64,000 nt of DNA from Vanilla planifolia (lineage: Eukaryota > Streptophyta > Magnoliopsida > Asparagales > Orchidaceae). The position numbers and the translations under genes are program-made. The stretch lies in assembly GCA_023846275.1 (NCBI GenBank), contig JAIUJO010000225.1:637100-701099 (forward strand), given 5' to 3'. Below the pieces are notes generated by a model, which saw nothing but the letters and a program-made list of their open reading frames with translations, was not told where the DNA came from and searched no databases. Shown piece by piece: positions 46,750-57,239 of this stretch; position 1 is the stretch's first letter, and each line of letters begins with the position of its first letter.

Positions 46750-46800
46750 GGCCTCTTTTAGGATATTAGGTTATGACATGCCCTTCTTGTGACAAAGATA
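46750..46800 (-). pseudogene. Gypsy gag zinc knuckle (CCHC remnant)
   Basis: The minus strand reads CYLCHKKG, then, after a one-base shift, GHVIT-stop-YPKR. Together this is C-x2-C-x4-H-x4-Y, with the last zinc ligand Cys mutated to Tyr. The knuckle lies between gag and protease, as it should in a gypsy polyprotein. Confidence 0.85.
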
Positions 46801-47069
46801 ACACTCTACTCTAGAACTTGTAGATGGTTTATCCATTAGTTGAATTCAATGAATTAATAATATTGGTGAAGAAGCAGATTTTGTTCCTAGAGTACAAGTA
46901 GTAGAATAGTAGAAGTGGTGATATGAATTTTTGGCTGTGAAGTGGTCAAAGGAAGCTAACTCATATAAGTAATTGATATTCTAAATCATTAGCTACTTTA
47001 TATACCTTTTCTAAACTAGCAATATTTCTAAAAGATAACTAAGTTTAATAGTCTCTCTAAGCCTAACTC

Positions 47070-47480
47070 AAAATAAAAATTTTACTTAGTCAAGCTCCAA
47101 GGCACCACATTAAAGCATATAATCCTCAAATTTACTAATTTATTTGTTAGAAGTCATTGAACCTTAGGACAAATGATGTTATTTATGCAAAAGTTCATCA
47201 AAATAAGAAGTGAGCAAAATTTAGCTTGTTGGTGCATTGACTTCTTTCCATGATTAGGGTAGAGCTTGCTTATAAGAAAATTACTTTTTTAATATGTGAA
47301 TAAATACACTAGCATTTGATATGATAGTAAGTATTTGAAAATTTGTACTTTTGATGCTTACTGAGATCATATCATTTAAAATAATATTGTATTCTCATTT
47401 TCCAAAATTGATATGCTTAAGGGTCTAAACTACCATCAAATGTTGCAACTCATATTTTAACCATGTGAACCTAGTGAACG
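47070..47480 (-). pseudogene. Gypsy gag (capsid region)
   Basis: Minus-strand pieces: FDGSLDP-stop-AYQFWKM (family FDGNLDPKAYLDWVRRM), YYFKWYDLS (family YYFEWYDMSE), then a degraded K.A..Y...SWKE.....W..M...L block and CPKVQ-LLTNKL. Several stops and frame changes. Confidence 0.78.
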
Positions 47481-47489
47481 TTATCCCTA

Positions 47490-50400
47490 CTATGTCAGCT
47501 GTCATTGGTATGTGGGGTAGCTTGACACCAAGGTCAACATTCCATTTGGTTAGGTTCATTTTCAAAAGATATTTTCTTCACTTTAGGGTCACATATCATG
47601 TGCCCACTTAATATATGAGTTTCACCACATCTATTTTCATTTCAATGTTCTATTTTTGTCTATGCATGTTACTATAGTTGCTCTTAGCTCTTGCATAGAA
47701 TGAATTAGTGTTATAATGACATGTTAAATTATTATGCCTACAAATGGTTGACTGGCTAAGAATTAGAAATTTTATATTATTTTATAGACATACTAGTCAC
47801 AAATAATTGGGTTTGAAAAACTGTTTGTAATATATGTTCATAAAAAAACAAATTTTGAACTCTAGTAGTAAAAGAAAACATAAATAAATACATGTTGTAG
47901 CTTTAGGCTTCAAAATAAGATTTTTTTTTTAAAATTTTTGTGTTTTTGATATAATGTTTCTTAAATTTAGCTTTTAAAAATGCATAAAAATGAAAAGAAA
48001 TTAGTTTAATGATAAATTACAAATTATACATAATTCTTACAGCTAGCCATCCTTTGATACTAAGTCAATATATGATGATATTTCAAAAACCTATTTTTAG
48101 GTCATCAATAATTGAAAAGTTCTTAGGTTCATTCAACATATGCTTATAAAGGCCTACCCAAGGTTCTATAGGTTTATAATAACAAATCTTAGTATCATTA
48201 CACCAGTAAGAAGTTTCTTAGAAACTTAAAACATACATTAATCATTAACATAATGGAAGTTAACTTAAAGAAAAGTGGTTTTAACCAACATAGAAAGTAC
48301 TCATGTTAGCAGTGAAGGATGAAGGTGTGCAAGTGGAGTTCTTAGAATGAAAAATTTTTCATTATGGCAAATTAGAAATTTTTTATCATATAATTAATTT
48401 CCAAAACGTTGAGATTAAGTGATTAAGAGCATTCTTAGAGATTTGATGCACTTGTGAATATTGAATAATATGTTAGGATCTCTCTTTTTTTAGCATTTCA
48501 ACCTCCTTCTAGGTTACCTTCAGAATCACATTGTTACATTGAATATACATAACATGATTCTATTAAACTAGCTCAGTGGTATCACCATTTATTTCATTCA
48601 TATGAGATTAATTACAATATTGTAAGCATCATTATTTACAGAGATCTCAAAGCTACAATTATAATTTGTGAGGCTAGGAAACAAAAAGATATTATTGGAA
48701 GACTACGAAACACATATTAGATTTCTAAAGTACATTTTTAGAACTCATATGGTCCTCAAAATTATTAAAAACATAATTTGAATTCAACCAAAAATTTTCC
48801 TTGAAATGAAGGAAAATTAATTTGGCATAAGAAACAACCAAATTGTCATGTGAATTTTTAATGTTAGTGTAGTGAGACGCAAGGAGGTGGCTTACATGAT
48901 TAGTGCAAGACAGGCTAAGAAAAATAGTTACACCTCAAGTCTAATTTGCAGGCCAGCACGAGCTGGCAGTTCAACATGTGTTGATAGGTTAGGAAATTTG
49001 ATGGATTGCAGATCAACACTAGTGAGTGTGTGTTGAGCTGACCAATGAGTTTGAAGACTCAAGGTGGGACAAGTAGGCCACTCAAATTGACACTAGTATT
49101 GGTAAACTTGAAAGATGACTGTGTGTAGTAGCAAAAAGCAAACTAATACTCAATTTTAAGCCATTTTAAAGTCATTTGAAACGATGTTTTTACTATCAAA
49201 ATTACCATACTATTGTAAGAATGTCTTAGATAGAGTTTAAAGTAATAAACATCCGAGAAGCTACTAATCAATCTCCAAATGAATTAAACTAAATTATAAA
49301 TACAAATAGCTCAAAAATTTATAAAAAATTTAAAAAGTTCAATAAATAATGATTATATGTAATTGTCTCCTACAATATGAATAATATTGGAGACTAACAT
49401 AAAGTAGAGGTTCAAAACTTTGAATGTCCTAAAATAATAGTGGACCAGTTTGTCTCCAACTCAAATATTTGTGTGATGTATGGTATGCTACAATGTCACA
49501 ACCTTACTAATATTTTTTTGGATGTTAGAACATAACTACTCAATGATTTTTTTAAAGGGTTCTAACCTATTACATAATTCTAAAGTAAAAAAAATTCTAC
49601 AACTTTCTATTCAAAGAAGAAATAATGTGTAATTCTATTGCAGATGATGTTTGGCATGATATTAATGTAGATATCAAAAGCTTATATAAGTTTTGAAGCT
49701 ATGTTGATGATATAAATGATCACAATGGCTTCCTTAATAATTACATGGCTTTATTAGTGATAATAAGAAAATTTGAGGTTTTCAAAACATTTAATTATTA
49801 AATAATGATCTGTAATTTCATTATTGAATGATTATATTAATCATAAGCTATATAGTTCTATTTATATTTATTATAAGTATTTAATATCACTAAAAACTAC
49901 TTAGTCATCTTTTCCACCATTTGAAGGCTATGTAGATCACTTCTCAACAATTTCTTTTATGAAAAATATATTACTACTTATTGGAGGTTACAATAGTTAT
50001 AATTTATTACATAAAATGTATTATTATTATTATTATCAAGACTTCTGAAGGCTGCTATTGATATTTGCGTGTGAGGATGACAATCCATAAGTTTTTCATG
50101 TCTTGATGCACGTGAATGTCATTTGCTAACTAGTTGTTATTTAGTGATACAGAGTGTCTATTTTAAGTGTCAGTATCACCAATTGAATTTATTGGTTGGA
50201 ATGATTCTAATGCATATAGGTATCTGTAGTGACTATGATTGATTCCACATAAGTTATAAATTGAAGTTGTATAAAAACATAAAAGAGTGCAATGACTAAC
50301 CTTGGTTTAAGGACTTGTCATATTGCATGATCAGAACCATATTACTAAACATTTTATGAAAAGATTGATAAACAATAAAACAAGCTAATTGGGGAGCTAA

Positions 50401-52070
50401 ACAATGAAAATTAAGACAATGTGCCTCAATGGATAAGTTTGATTAACATATTAGTGTGTTATTGTAAATAAATAATCTGACACAAATCAAATGGTTTTTA
50501 GAGAAATTCAAATGGTTTATGCCATACCACATATTTAGGTGATAACAGTCTTTTTATGAAGATATAGTGTGCTAAATTGACAAATTTTATTTTTTGAATG
50601 TACAAAAATTAGAGCCACCATATTTTTCTAATCAATTCTAATTAGTGGTAATATTTGAATGACCTTCACACAAAGAGGAAACATAAAAAATAGATCTTAT
50701 TGGTCAACATTAACAAATGTTCATAGAAGATGACAGTCTTTATGTGAAATGTTATATTAGGCTAATTAAGGAATCATCTTTTACATGCCAAGAAATTGTT
50801 CAGCATTGGAGTAATCCATATTGAGTATTTAAACATTATTAAATTTTTTTGGACCAATCTAAAAGTTTTGTGTTATCTTGCTACTTAACAAGTAATTGTA
50901 TTGCTATGAAGTAGGATATAACTCAATACTGAGATAAAATCTGTAACCACACATGTTGAAGTAGTCGATAAGTGTCATACATTTGTTTAGTCATTAATTA
51001 CCCTGTTAGTATAATTGAAAGCCATGATAAAGGTGCAAAGAATCCAAACTAAGTCTCTAATGATTCTAAATTAATAGTGAGCCCAATGTTTTGTCCAATT
51101 AAGTCTATCATACTTAGCTAATACCATTGAACTAGTCTCTACATATGGTTGATTAGGAGGATGAGCTGGCCAAAGATCAAGGACTACTAGATGATGAGGC
51201 TATAGAATCATGTTGTGTAACTAAAAGTGATTAACAATTACATTAGCTATTAGATTAAATGACAAAGAAATTATTGAGAAAAAGATGGCTTTTTTGTTAG
51301 TCTTTGCATAACTTATTCGTAAATCGAATAGTAAATTTGCTAAGTAGCTTCCTAATTCACTAATTTGCTATTGTATTAATACTACAAAAAACTTTTTATT
51401 GATTTGTAATGCAATATGTACTCAATTTACTTTAGTAAAATTAGTCATAATTCTATGAAGCTTTCTTTTGCATTTTTTATAGAAACAAGTTCATGTTTGA
51501 TTGGCATATGATGGTGTGGGTTTGATTTGTATTATTTTTTAAACAAAAACGTCATGATCTTAGATATAAGAAGAATAGTTATCATTTCTAAATATTAAGG
51601 GATTCTGTCAACAATTGTTTCCCTGTTATGAATGAGCCACATCAAATAGGTTTGCTCATTTCTTTCAAGAATATGACTAACTTGACATAAGTTATATGAA
51701 CCTAAAGTAGTTTATCAAATTTGTTTTCTTAAGCTAAAATAAAAGTTACATGCTAAAATGTAGTGGTTTCCCAAGATTTTAGTTCTTTGTTTTTAACCCC
51801 AAATGCTTACTAATTTCCACAAGAACAAATCAAGTAAACCTTAATGATCGTTTGAATGCATTTCATGCTTTTGATTCTGGAGTAATTAGTTGGATGACTT
51901 TCCTTATGATCACCATATCAACATGTCTCCTCATGAAGCTTAATTAAAGCTTTGAAAACTTTTGGAATTTGTTTTTAGCTTAAAACCTCTAAATGAATAC
52001 AATTATTTGCTATGTAAGCGTACTAGTTTGTTAGTTCATTTTCTTCCCTGAATATGTGTTTGAATTAAAC
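47490..52070. other. Unassigned intergenic DNA between gypsy and LINE relics
   Basis: About 4.6 kb without recognisable coding motifs. 48,880-49,140 is GC-richer and could be LTR or leader sequence of the gypsy relic. A (TTA)n tract lies at about 50,020-50,035. Stretches around 50,100-51,250 are of intermediate composition, possibly other decayed elements. I could not identify either end of the LINE's 3' region here. Confidence 0.4.
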
Positions 52071-52239
52071 TACTTCTTAATGAAATTGATTCGTTCTATT
52101 TTGTAGAATTAAGATATAACAAAGGATTCCAATGCTTTTATGCAACATTATAGGGATCAATTAATTGTTTAATTCTATAATAATGTTTATGTATCCCAAA
52201 ATTATCACATAAGTTTAAACACAAATAGTTTTCAAAGGC

Positions 52240-52410
52240 TTAAGCTTATATATTTTTTTAGATACTTTATAAATTTTGACTGCTTTAATAGCTCTAGCAA
52301 GTAGTCTCCAATCACACAAACACAACCTATAAGGCCTTGGCTCATTACAATTAATCCATTGGAACTAAATTTGACTAAATCCAATACTAAGGGAGTCCAT
52401 TAAACTACTT
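52240..52410 (-). pseudogene. LINE RNase H start (RVT_3 type)
   Basis: The minus strand reads LVKFSSNGLIVMSQGLIGC, then VCVIGDYLLELL. The family reads VKFNFDGASKGNPGLAG, then G.GGVIRDH.G. The spacing is right. The first catalytic Asp (NFDGA) is Asn in SSNGL. The rest of the domain at lower coordinates fades out. Confidence 0.65.
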
Positions 52411-52505
52411 TTTTGTTATTCAATTGATCTCAAAAAATTACAAAAGAAATGCATATTTTAGTATTTAAGGATCCATTAAACTTCTTTGCATAATTAGACA
52501 ACATT

Positions 52506-52778
52506 TCAAAATTGCATAAGTATTATGTTGAACTCTATCAAGGAATAGGGAACAATTGCATAATGAATTGTTTTGAATTTATATCTTCTAGAAATTTTAG
52601 CATACAAGACATGGTAGAAGACTAAATCCCTCAATAGCCACAGTGTGTTGTGACTACACTTCCACCATGGTAGAAGCATTTCATGAATCATGTTGTTGGG
52701 TTTGTTTAATGCCATAATTAGTTGCAAATGGGTTCCATAAGATTCATTTGAGAGTCCCCATATAGAAAAAAAGGGCAT
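52506..52778 (-). pseudogene. LINE zone between zinc-binding and RNase H domains
   Basis: The 90-codon minus-strand frame contains LLPWWKCSHNTLWLLRDLVF and YHVLYAKISRRYKFKT. In plant LINEs this region reads like W..WK......LW..LP......LW..W.ERN.R.F. No catalytic residue belongs here. The assignment rests on its position between the RT C-terminal part and RNase H as well as on the sequence. Confidence 0.6.
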
Positions 52779-53099
52779 TTGTCTATAAATTAAAATTCAG
52801 CACCCTCAAGATGTTATCAAAATGTAATTAGTTATCTAGGAGTCCCCACATACGTGGGGACATTTTGGAAGGTTGAAAATTATTCTACATTAATTTTTTT
52901 GACTTATGAATAAGCAATTAATCACCTCTAAGATTATCTTATTCTAAATTAATAGTAAATTTACCATTGTTGGTGAGGGTCCAGTAAATGATTCCATCCT
53001 TATCTTTTGTTCCACATATTGCAAAATGCAAAATAGTGAAAATGATTCTCTTTATTTTATTCCAATTCATTAAGCATATTCTATAACATTTTTGATAAA

Positions 53100-53310
53100 G
53101 GAAATTACGTCTCATGTATCTAAAATAGATAATGTTTGAGGTGTAGACCTTATAAAAATGCTCTACATATTATGCGTCATTAAAATCCCTCAATTTCTTA
53201 ACCAACAAACCATACATTTCATAGGGGAAGCTATCTTGTTCTAGGCAACAAAATGGTGCTTGCTCTCCAAATCAATAACACTCCAAAGGAAAAAATTTAT
53301 CACACTTTTT
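53100..53310 (-). pseudogene. LINE reverse transcriptase C-terminal part
   Basis: The minus strand reads INFFLWSVIDLESKHHFVA, then NKIASPMK, WLRN and ILMTHN or RDFNDA in the next frame, and EHFYKVYTSNI. The family has FLWGG....RKHHLVAWNKIC.PK.EGGLG.RNL.DFN.ALL.K. A strong match in order and spacing, with one frameshift. Confidence 0.82.
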
Positions 53311-53739
53311 AAAAAATTAATAATATTATTGAGAAGATAAGATGTAAATAGATTATAAAGTGTTATTAGTCAGAGGACATGACTAACAAGTACTACCTTC
53401 CACTGAGAGTAATTTTGTTTTACATGTTCCATCAATCAAGATTTTGAAGTGGACCTCTTATTTCCAACCTTTCAATAATGAGGTTTTGAGTTGAGGGATT
53501 GGAAGATAGTATCTTTTCTGAAGAAGATCTCCTCGTTGATATTCTACTACTGTGTTTCATGTTTGTACATATTATAAAGAAGATCCTTTGTACATTAATC
53601 TATAAACTTGTTGTGTCTTCGAGATTAGAGAACAATAACTTGATATTTTTGATTGAGCATTGCTCACCTCTTGAGAAGAAAATAAGGTAATCTATAAAGT
53701 ACAAATGAGACTTTGGTTGACAACCACTTCGAGTGGCCT

Positions 53740-54230
53740 AGTACTTCACTTTACTTTGTATATGTAGATTTCTTAAACATCTTCTTAGTGCTTTAGCTAC
53801 AATATGGAGAGCAAATGAGGATAAAGGGCTACCATGCTTCAGCTAATGACAGAGCTAGATGGAACCACTTCCTTTTTTTTGTTAATAATGACTATCAACC
53901 AACTTATATTATAGATAGTCATGATTGGATTAATAAATTAATTATTGAAGTTAAACTTGTGTAGTACTTGTTTTCCTTATGATATATTATTGAACACAAT
54001 CTTAAAGTCTAGCTTAATAATATACCTATTACCTTCAATCTGCTCATCTAAAGCATTAGCTTGCTCTTATGGAAGTGTGATTTCTTATGTAGGTAAGAAA
54101 CTTTTAGTGATTTCCACATCCATAGTAAAGTTGATTGCTCCATGGAAATGACAGCGGCTAGGAAACACTATAGGCTAACTACTAATAACTTAGTGTATTT
54201 TTGAAAAAATATATATGCAATTGTCATAAA
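53740..54230 (-). pseudogene. LINE reverse transcriptase core
   Basis: The minus strand reads EQIEGNRYIIKLDFKIVFNN (family K+GN..YILKLDFSKAYDTI), LHKFNFNN-stop-FINPIMT (family L.KFNFNEKFINWI), then NIS-stop-LIVIINKKKEV (family ISVLINGS...) and VALYPHLLSIL (family PLSPYLFIL). The first catalytic Asp (KLDF) is kept. The YADD region is not readable at the expected place. Confidence 0.82.
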
Positions 54231-54529
54231 GTTTTTGAAAGATGTACTATAATAAATCTACAAAAGAAAAATTAAATTAGCACTAATACATTCTTTATGT
54301 GATGCATGACAAATAACAAAATCATTGATAGCATCATAAATTTCATCTTAAAATAAGGACCAACAATGCTTGTAAAATAAAACATGAAACCCATCCAATT
54401 TCCAAGCACATGAAGAATCCATCAAAAAAATAATTTGTTGTATTTTCTCCAAATTAACTAGCTACATTAGTGTCATATTACTTTTTAGTTAGTCTAAAAA
54501 TCTAAAAGCAAAGAACCTCTCAGTTTTCT

Positions 54530-55350
54530 TTGTAAGGAATAGAGTGATGTTAAGGAATCCACAACATTTTTTGCAATTAAATCCTTCTCATGACCCAACT
54601 CCTACTAGGATCTTTAAGCCTTTACATATTGCCCATCTTTTGCTTATTATTGAACATTATCTGGATGACATTTGTTATTTTATCACCATTCTTAAGCTAC
54701 ACAATACATATCTTTTAGCTCTTATACATCTGATGCAATAGCGTCCTGTACAAGACGTAGAAGTTCATCTTAAAGATGTATTAGTTCCATTTCGAACTTG
54801 GAGCCCTAGTAAGATTACCCAATATATTTCTCATAGTCTTCGTCATTAATGTCATTGTGAGGATTAATTATAGTAGACCCTCATTTATTGTATATTTCTA
54901 TTTATTTTAATTAATGCATCAATTTATTTGTATTTATAGGTAAGTTTAAATTATTTAAAGAATAGTTAAAAACTTTTAGTAATTTTAATCTTTATATTCA
55001 GTATATGTATTCAGTCAACCATTTCACAAGTTTGTTAGCATAAAATTTTCTTAAAATGTGATTTAAAAAGGGCTTAAAATTTAGTTTTGGGGTTTTATTA
55101 ATTTCATTCACCTTTGATAGCCATCATTAATCCCACCATTAGTCTTGAATCATCAAGTTGTGTTAACTCTCTTCGATCTGCATTGACCCCAAAGCGGACT
55201 CGAAGTGTCAGTGCCACTCCACTTATGCTACTCATTAAAATTTCAACCCACAGTGCAGCACTGATTGACCTGTGTAGCATCATGCATTGCCCATTACATC
55301 AACTTTTGCGTTTACTACTTCCTAAAATGCATGTGAAAATTTAAGAACAA
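54530..55350 (+). other. GC-richer insert within the LINE, unassigned
   Basis: Less AT-rich than the LINE on both sides. Two readable plus-strand pieces: 54,544-54,741 continuing after one TAG to about 54,846 (HLKDVLVPFRTWSPSKITQY), and 55,114-55,344 (Ser/Leu-rich, no motif). I do not recognise either. It interrupts the LINE between reverse transcriptase and the upstream linker, so it is likely a later insertion of another element, though I could not find its termini. Confidence 0.4.
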
Positions 55351-55679
55351 ATTATTTTAATTATCTTTGCAGTGCTTTAAGTCAATATTTTTATTTTTTG
55401 TGAGAATTTTAGGTATGTATTTTGTATTTTTTCATGGTATTTAGAATTCTAAAAAATCCTTTAGAATTCCAAAAAAGCATCCCTTACTATTCCCATATAT
55501 CTTCTCCATACATTTCTATTTTAATAGCCATGTTTAGTTTATCCTAACAATTGTTAGTTCTAACCTTGACAACTCATCTGTAACTCTTTGAAGTGTTTTA
55601 CCTTCTCCATAAAATGTTATTCTTTTTCTTCAATCTTCATAAATATTTGGCCAATTTAAGTTTTACTCCATTCTATATG

Positions 55680-55830
55680 GTGAGCTTTAGCTCTCCTTAA
55701 CTTGTGAGGTATGGCCCTAATTCTTAGCCTAGGAATTGGAAGACTTCAATGCTAAGCAACCATTGGGAAGAATTCTATGCTTTCAATCCAAGTGCTTTGG
55801 AATCTAAGTTGATTAGATTTAATTGCTGAC
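55680..55830 (-). pseudogene. LINE endonuclease-RT linker
   Basis: The minus strand reads RFQSTWIESIEFFPMVA, then LPIPRLRIRAIPHKLRR. It matches the family's linker RFQ..W..H..F..VV...W..P....P...L..KLKRLK. It places the endonuclease at higher coordinates (about 55,850-56,700), where I cannot read convincing catalytic motifs. Confidence 0.6.
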
Positions 55831-55849
55831 AGAGAAATGATCAATAATA

Positions 55850-56780
55850 GAGATTGGTATAATAAGAACTTGTTCATATGTTAAGCCAATATGTTATGAA
55901 GGCTTTAAGCAAATCATTATTCAACAGGGTTCTACCCACAAGAGTGACCTTTATATTTTTGAATCTTAGTAAAGTCACTTGAGGGTCCTTTCCATTTAGA
56001 GAAGATAATTGGCCTCCATCATCAATCTTAAGTCCTTTTAAAGGTCATTACTACTTGCAATGCATTTCATCATCATAATTATGTTAATTTTGTACATCCT
56101 TTATGTAGAAAAGTAGAACATTAATAATTACAATCTAGAATGCTTATATTTTGAGATTCTTGAAAGATTCTTCAAGTATTTTTTAGGTAAATCATTTCTT
56201 TGAAATTCCATTTAGTTACTTTTCTTATTGACATGTTATTGTTAAATGCTGTGAAGCTATTCGAGTCCTTCCTAGAGAGATTAAGAGTCTCTCTTTTTCC
56301 TAGAGATGTTTATTTGAGCATTTGAGAGATTGAATGCCTACTTGATGTTTAAGCGACATGTCCTTCCTCAGTTTCAAATCAGATTGATATTTTTTACTCT
56401 TTACAATTGCTGATTGAAATTGAACATGTATTTGTTGAATAGATTATTCATATTTCAACTATGTTTTTTTTGTGCTGCTGTTGTGCGATGTAGTGAGGTG
56501 TTTATATTGTTTTGCTACTTTGATGGCTGCAAAAGTTTGAAGTTTCATATTGCTTATTACTTCACTAATTGGAATTGTCTCATCTCCTTCATTTCTTACA
56601 TATAAGAGTTTAGAACTTTTTTCTTACTTGTGTTGGACTACTGAGAATCCTTGCTTATAGTTTCTTCAATAATATTTTAGAAAATTTTTATTGCTTCAAA
56701 TTTCTCCATAATCCATTGTTGCACCCACTCTTTCTAAAGATTTTGATATATAAAGGAAGACTTTTAGCAAGATTGAAAAA
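55850..56780 (-). other. Expected LINE endonuclease zone, unreadable
   Basis: By position between the ORF1 domain and the linker this should hold the apurinic-type endonuclease. I found only a weak SDHKP-like piece near 55,880. The plus-strand frame 56,414-56,605 is Phe/Cys-rich without any motif and is regarded as chance. Confidence 0.35.
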
Positions 56781-56799
56781 TATGAAGACCACAGCCCCA

Positions 56800-57230
56800 T
56801 GGGGCCTTGTTAAGTTTATTGTCATAACATTACATTTAATGACTTGCTAGCTATTAACATGATTGAGAATATGGCCTACTTATTGACCAAGTTGTTGGGA
56901 AGGTGCTCTATTGAGATCCACACTAGAGCTTACAAATGTTTAGTATTGAGCCAAAAATTTGGAACCAATTGAGGACACTCATTTGAAAGATGACAATTAT
57001 CAAAATATTGTGCATCCAACATCAAATAGTTTCCAATTTTAGTGAAAATCATAGCAGCTCATGCTTACTTCTTTGCAATAGAGTCAATGATGCCAATTGT
57101 TTTAAATTCCATGTTGGGCAGTCCAATTGAAAATATTGCCTATTAGAGTGAGTTTGCAGTAAGCGACCTTTTTAGAGACACCATCATCGTCAAACATGAC
57201 CTTTTGTTCACACTCTAAAAAACAGATTAG
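56800..57230 (-). pseudogene. LINE ORF1 relic (DUF4283-type)
   Basis: The minus strand reads KVAYCKLTLIGNIFN (high end), then ALVWISIEHLPNNLVNKYA (family VPVWVRLPNLPLEFWNEE), then SIM..ASKSLNVM and INLTRPHGAVVFIF (family CVEIDLTKPL...V.I). DUF4283 is the RNA-binding-type domain of ORF1 in plant LINEs. The order and spacing fit, with several stops. Confidence 0.68.
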
Positions 57231-57239
57231 CACTACGAT

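Larger units (their letters stand above)
45590..47480 (-). mobile_element. Ty3/gypsy retrotransposon relic (gag to RT)
   Basis: Minus strand, from high to low coordinates: gag (47,070-47,480), CCHC zinc knuckle (46,750-46,800), retroviral-type aspartic protease (46,200-46,520), and the linker and N-terminal half of reverse transcriptase (45,590-45,990). The layout is that of a plant gypsy polyprotein. The rest of reverse transcriptase, RNase H and integrase are missing: similarity ends at about 45,590 within the SGYHQIR zone. No LTR was identified. A GC-richer stretch at 48,880-49,140 could belong to its leader or LTR. Confidence 0.9.
52080..57230 (-). mobile_element. Near full-length, heavily decayed L1-type LINE
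   Basis: From high to low coordinates on the minus strand: ORF1-type DUF4283 domain (56,800-57,230); a poorly readable endonuclease zone; the linker before reverse transcriptase (55,680-55,830); reverse transcriptase core (53,740-54,110) and C-terminal part (53,100-53,310); the zone between zinc-binding and RNase H domains (52,506-52,778); and the start of RNase H (52,240-52,410). This is the full order of a plant L1-type LINE. Every frame is broken, and the composition is as AT-rich as the surroundings, unlike the LINE at 29.5-31.1 kb. An unrelated insert seems to interrupt it at 54,530-55,350. Confidence 0.82.

Noticed and set aside
48880-49140. GC-richer stretch as LTR or leader of the gypsy relic
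   Set aside because: Position would fit, but no LTR ends, partner copy or primer-binding site could be found, so it is not called as a feature of its own.
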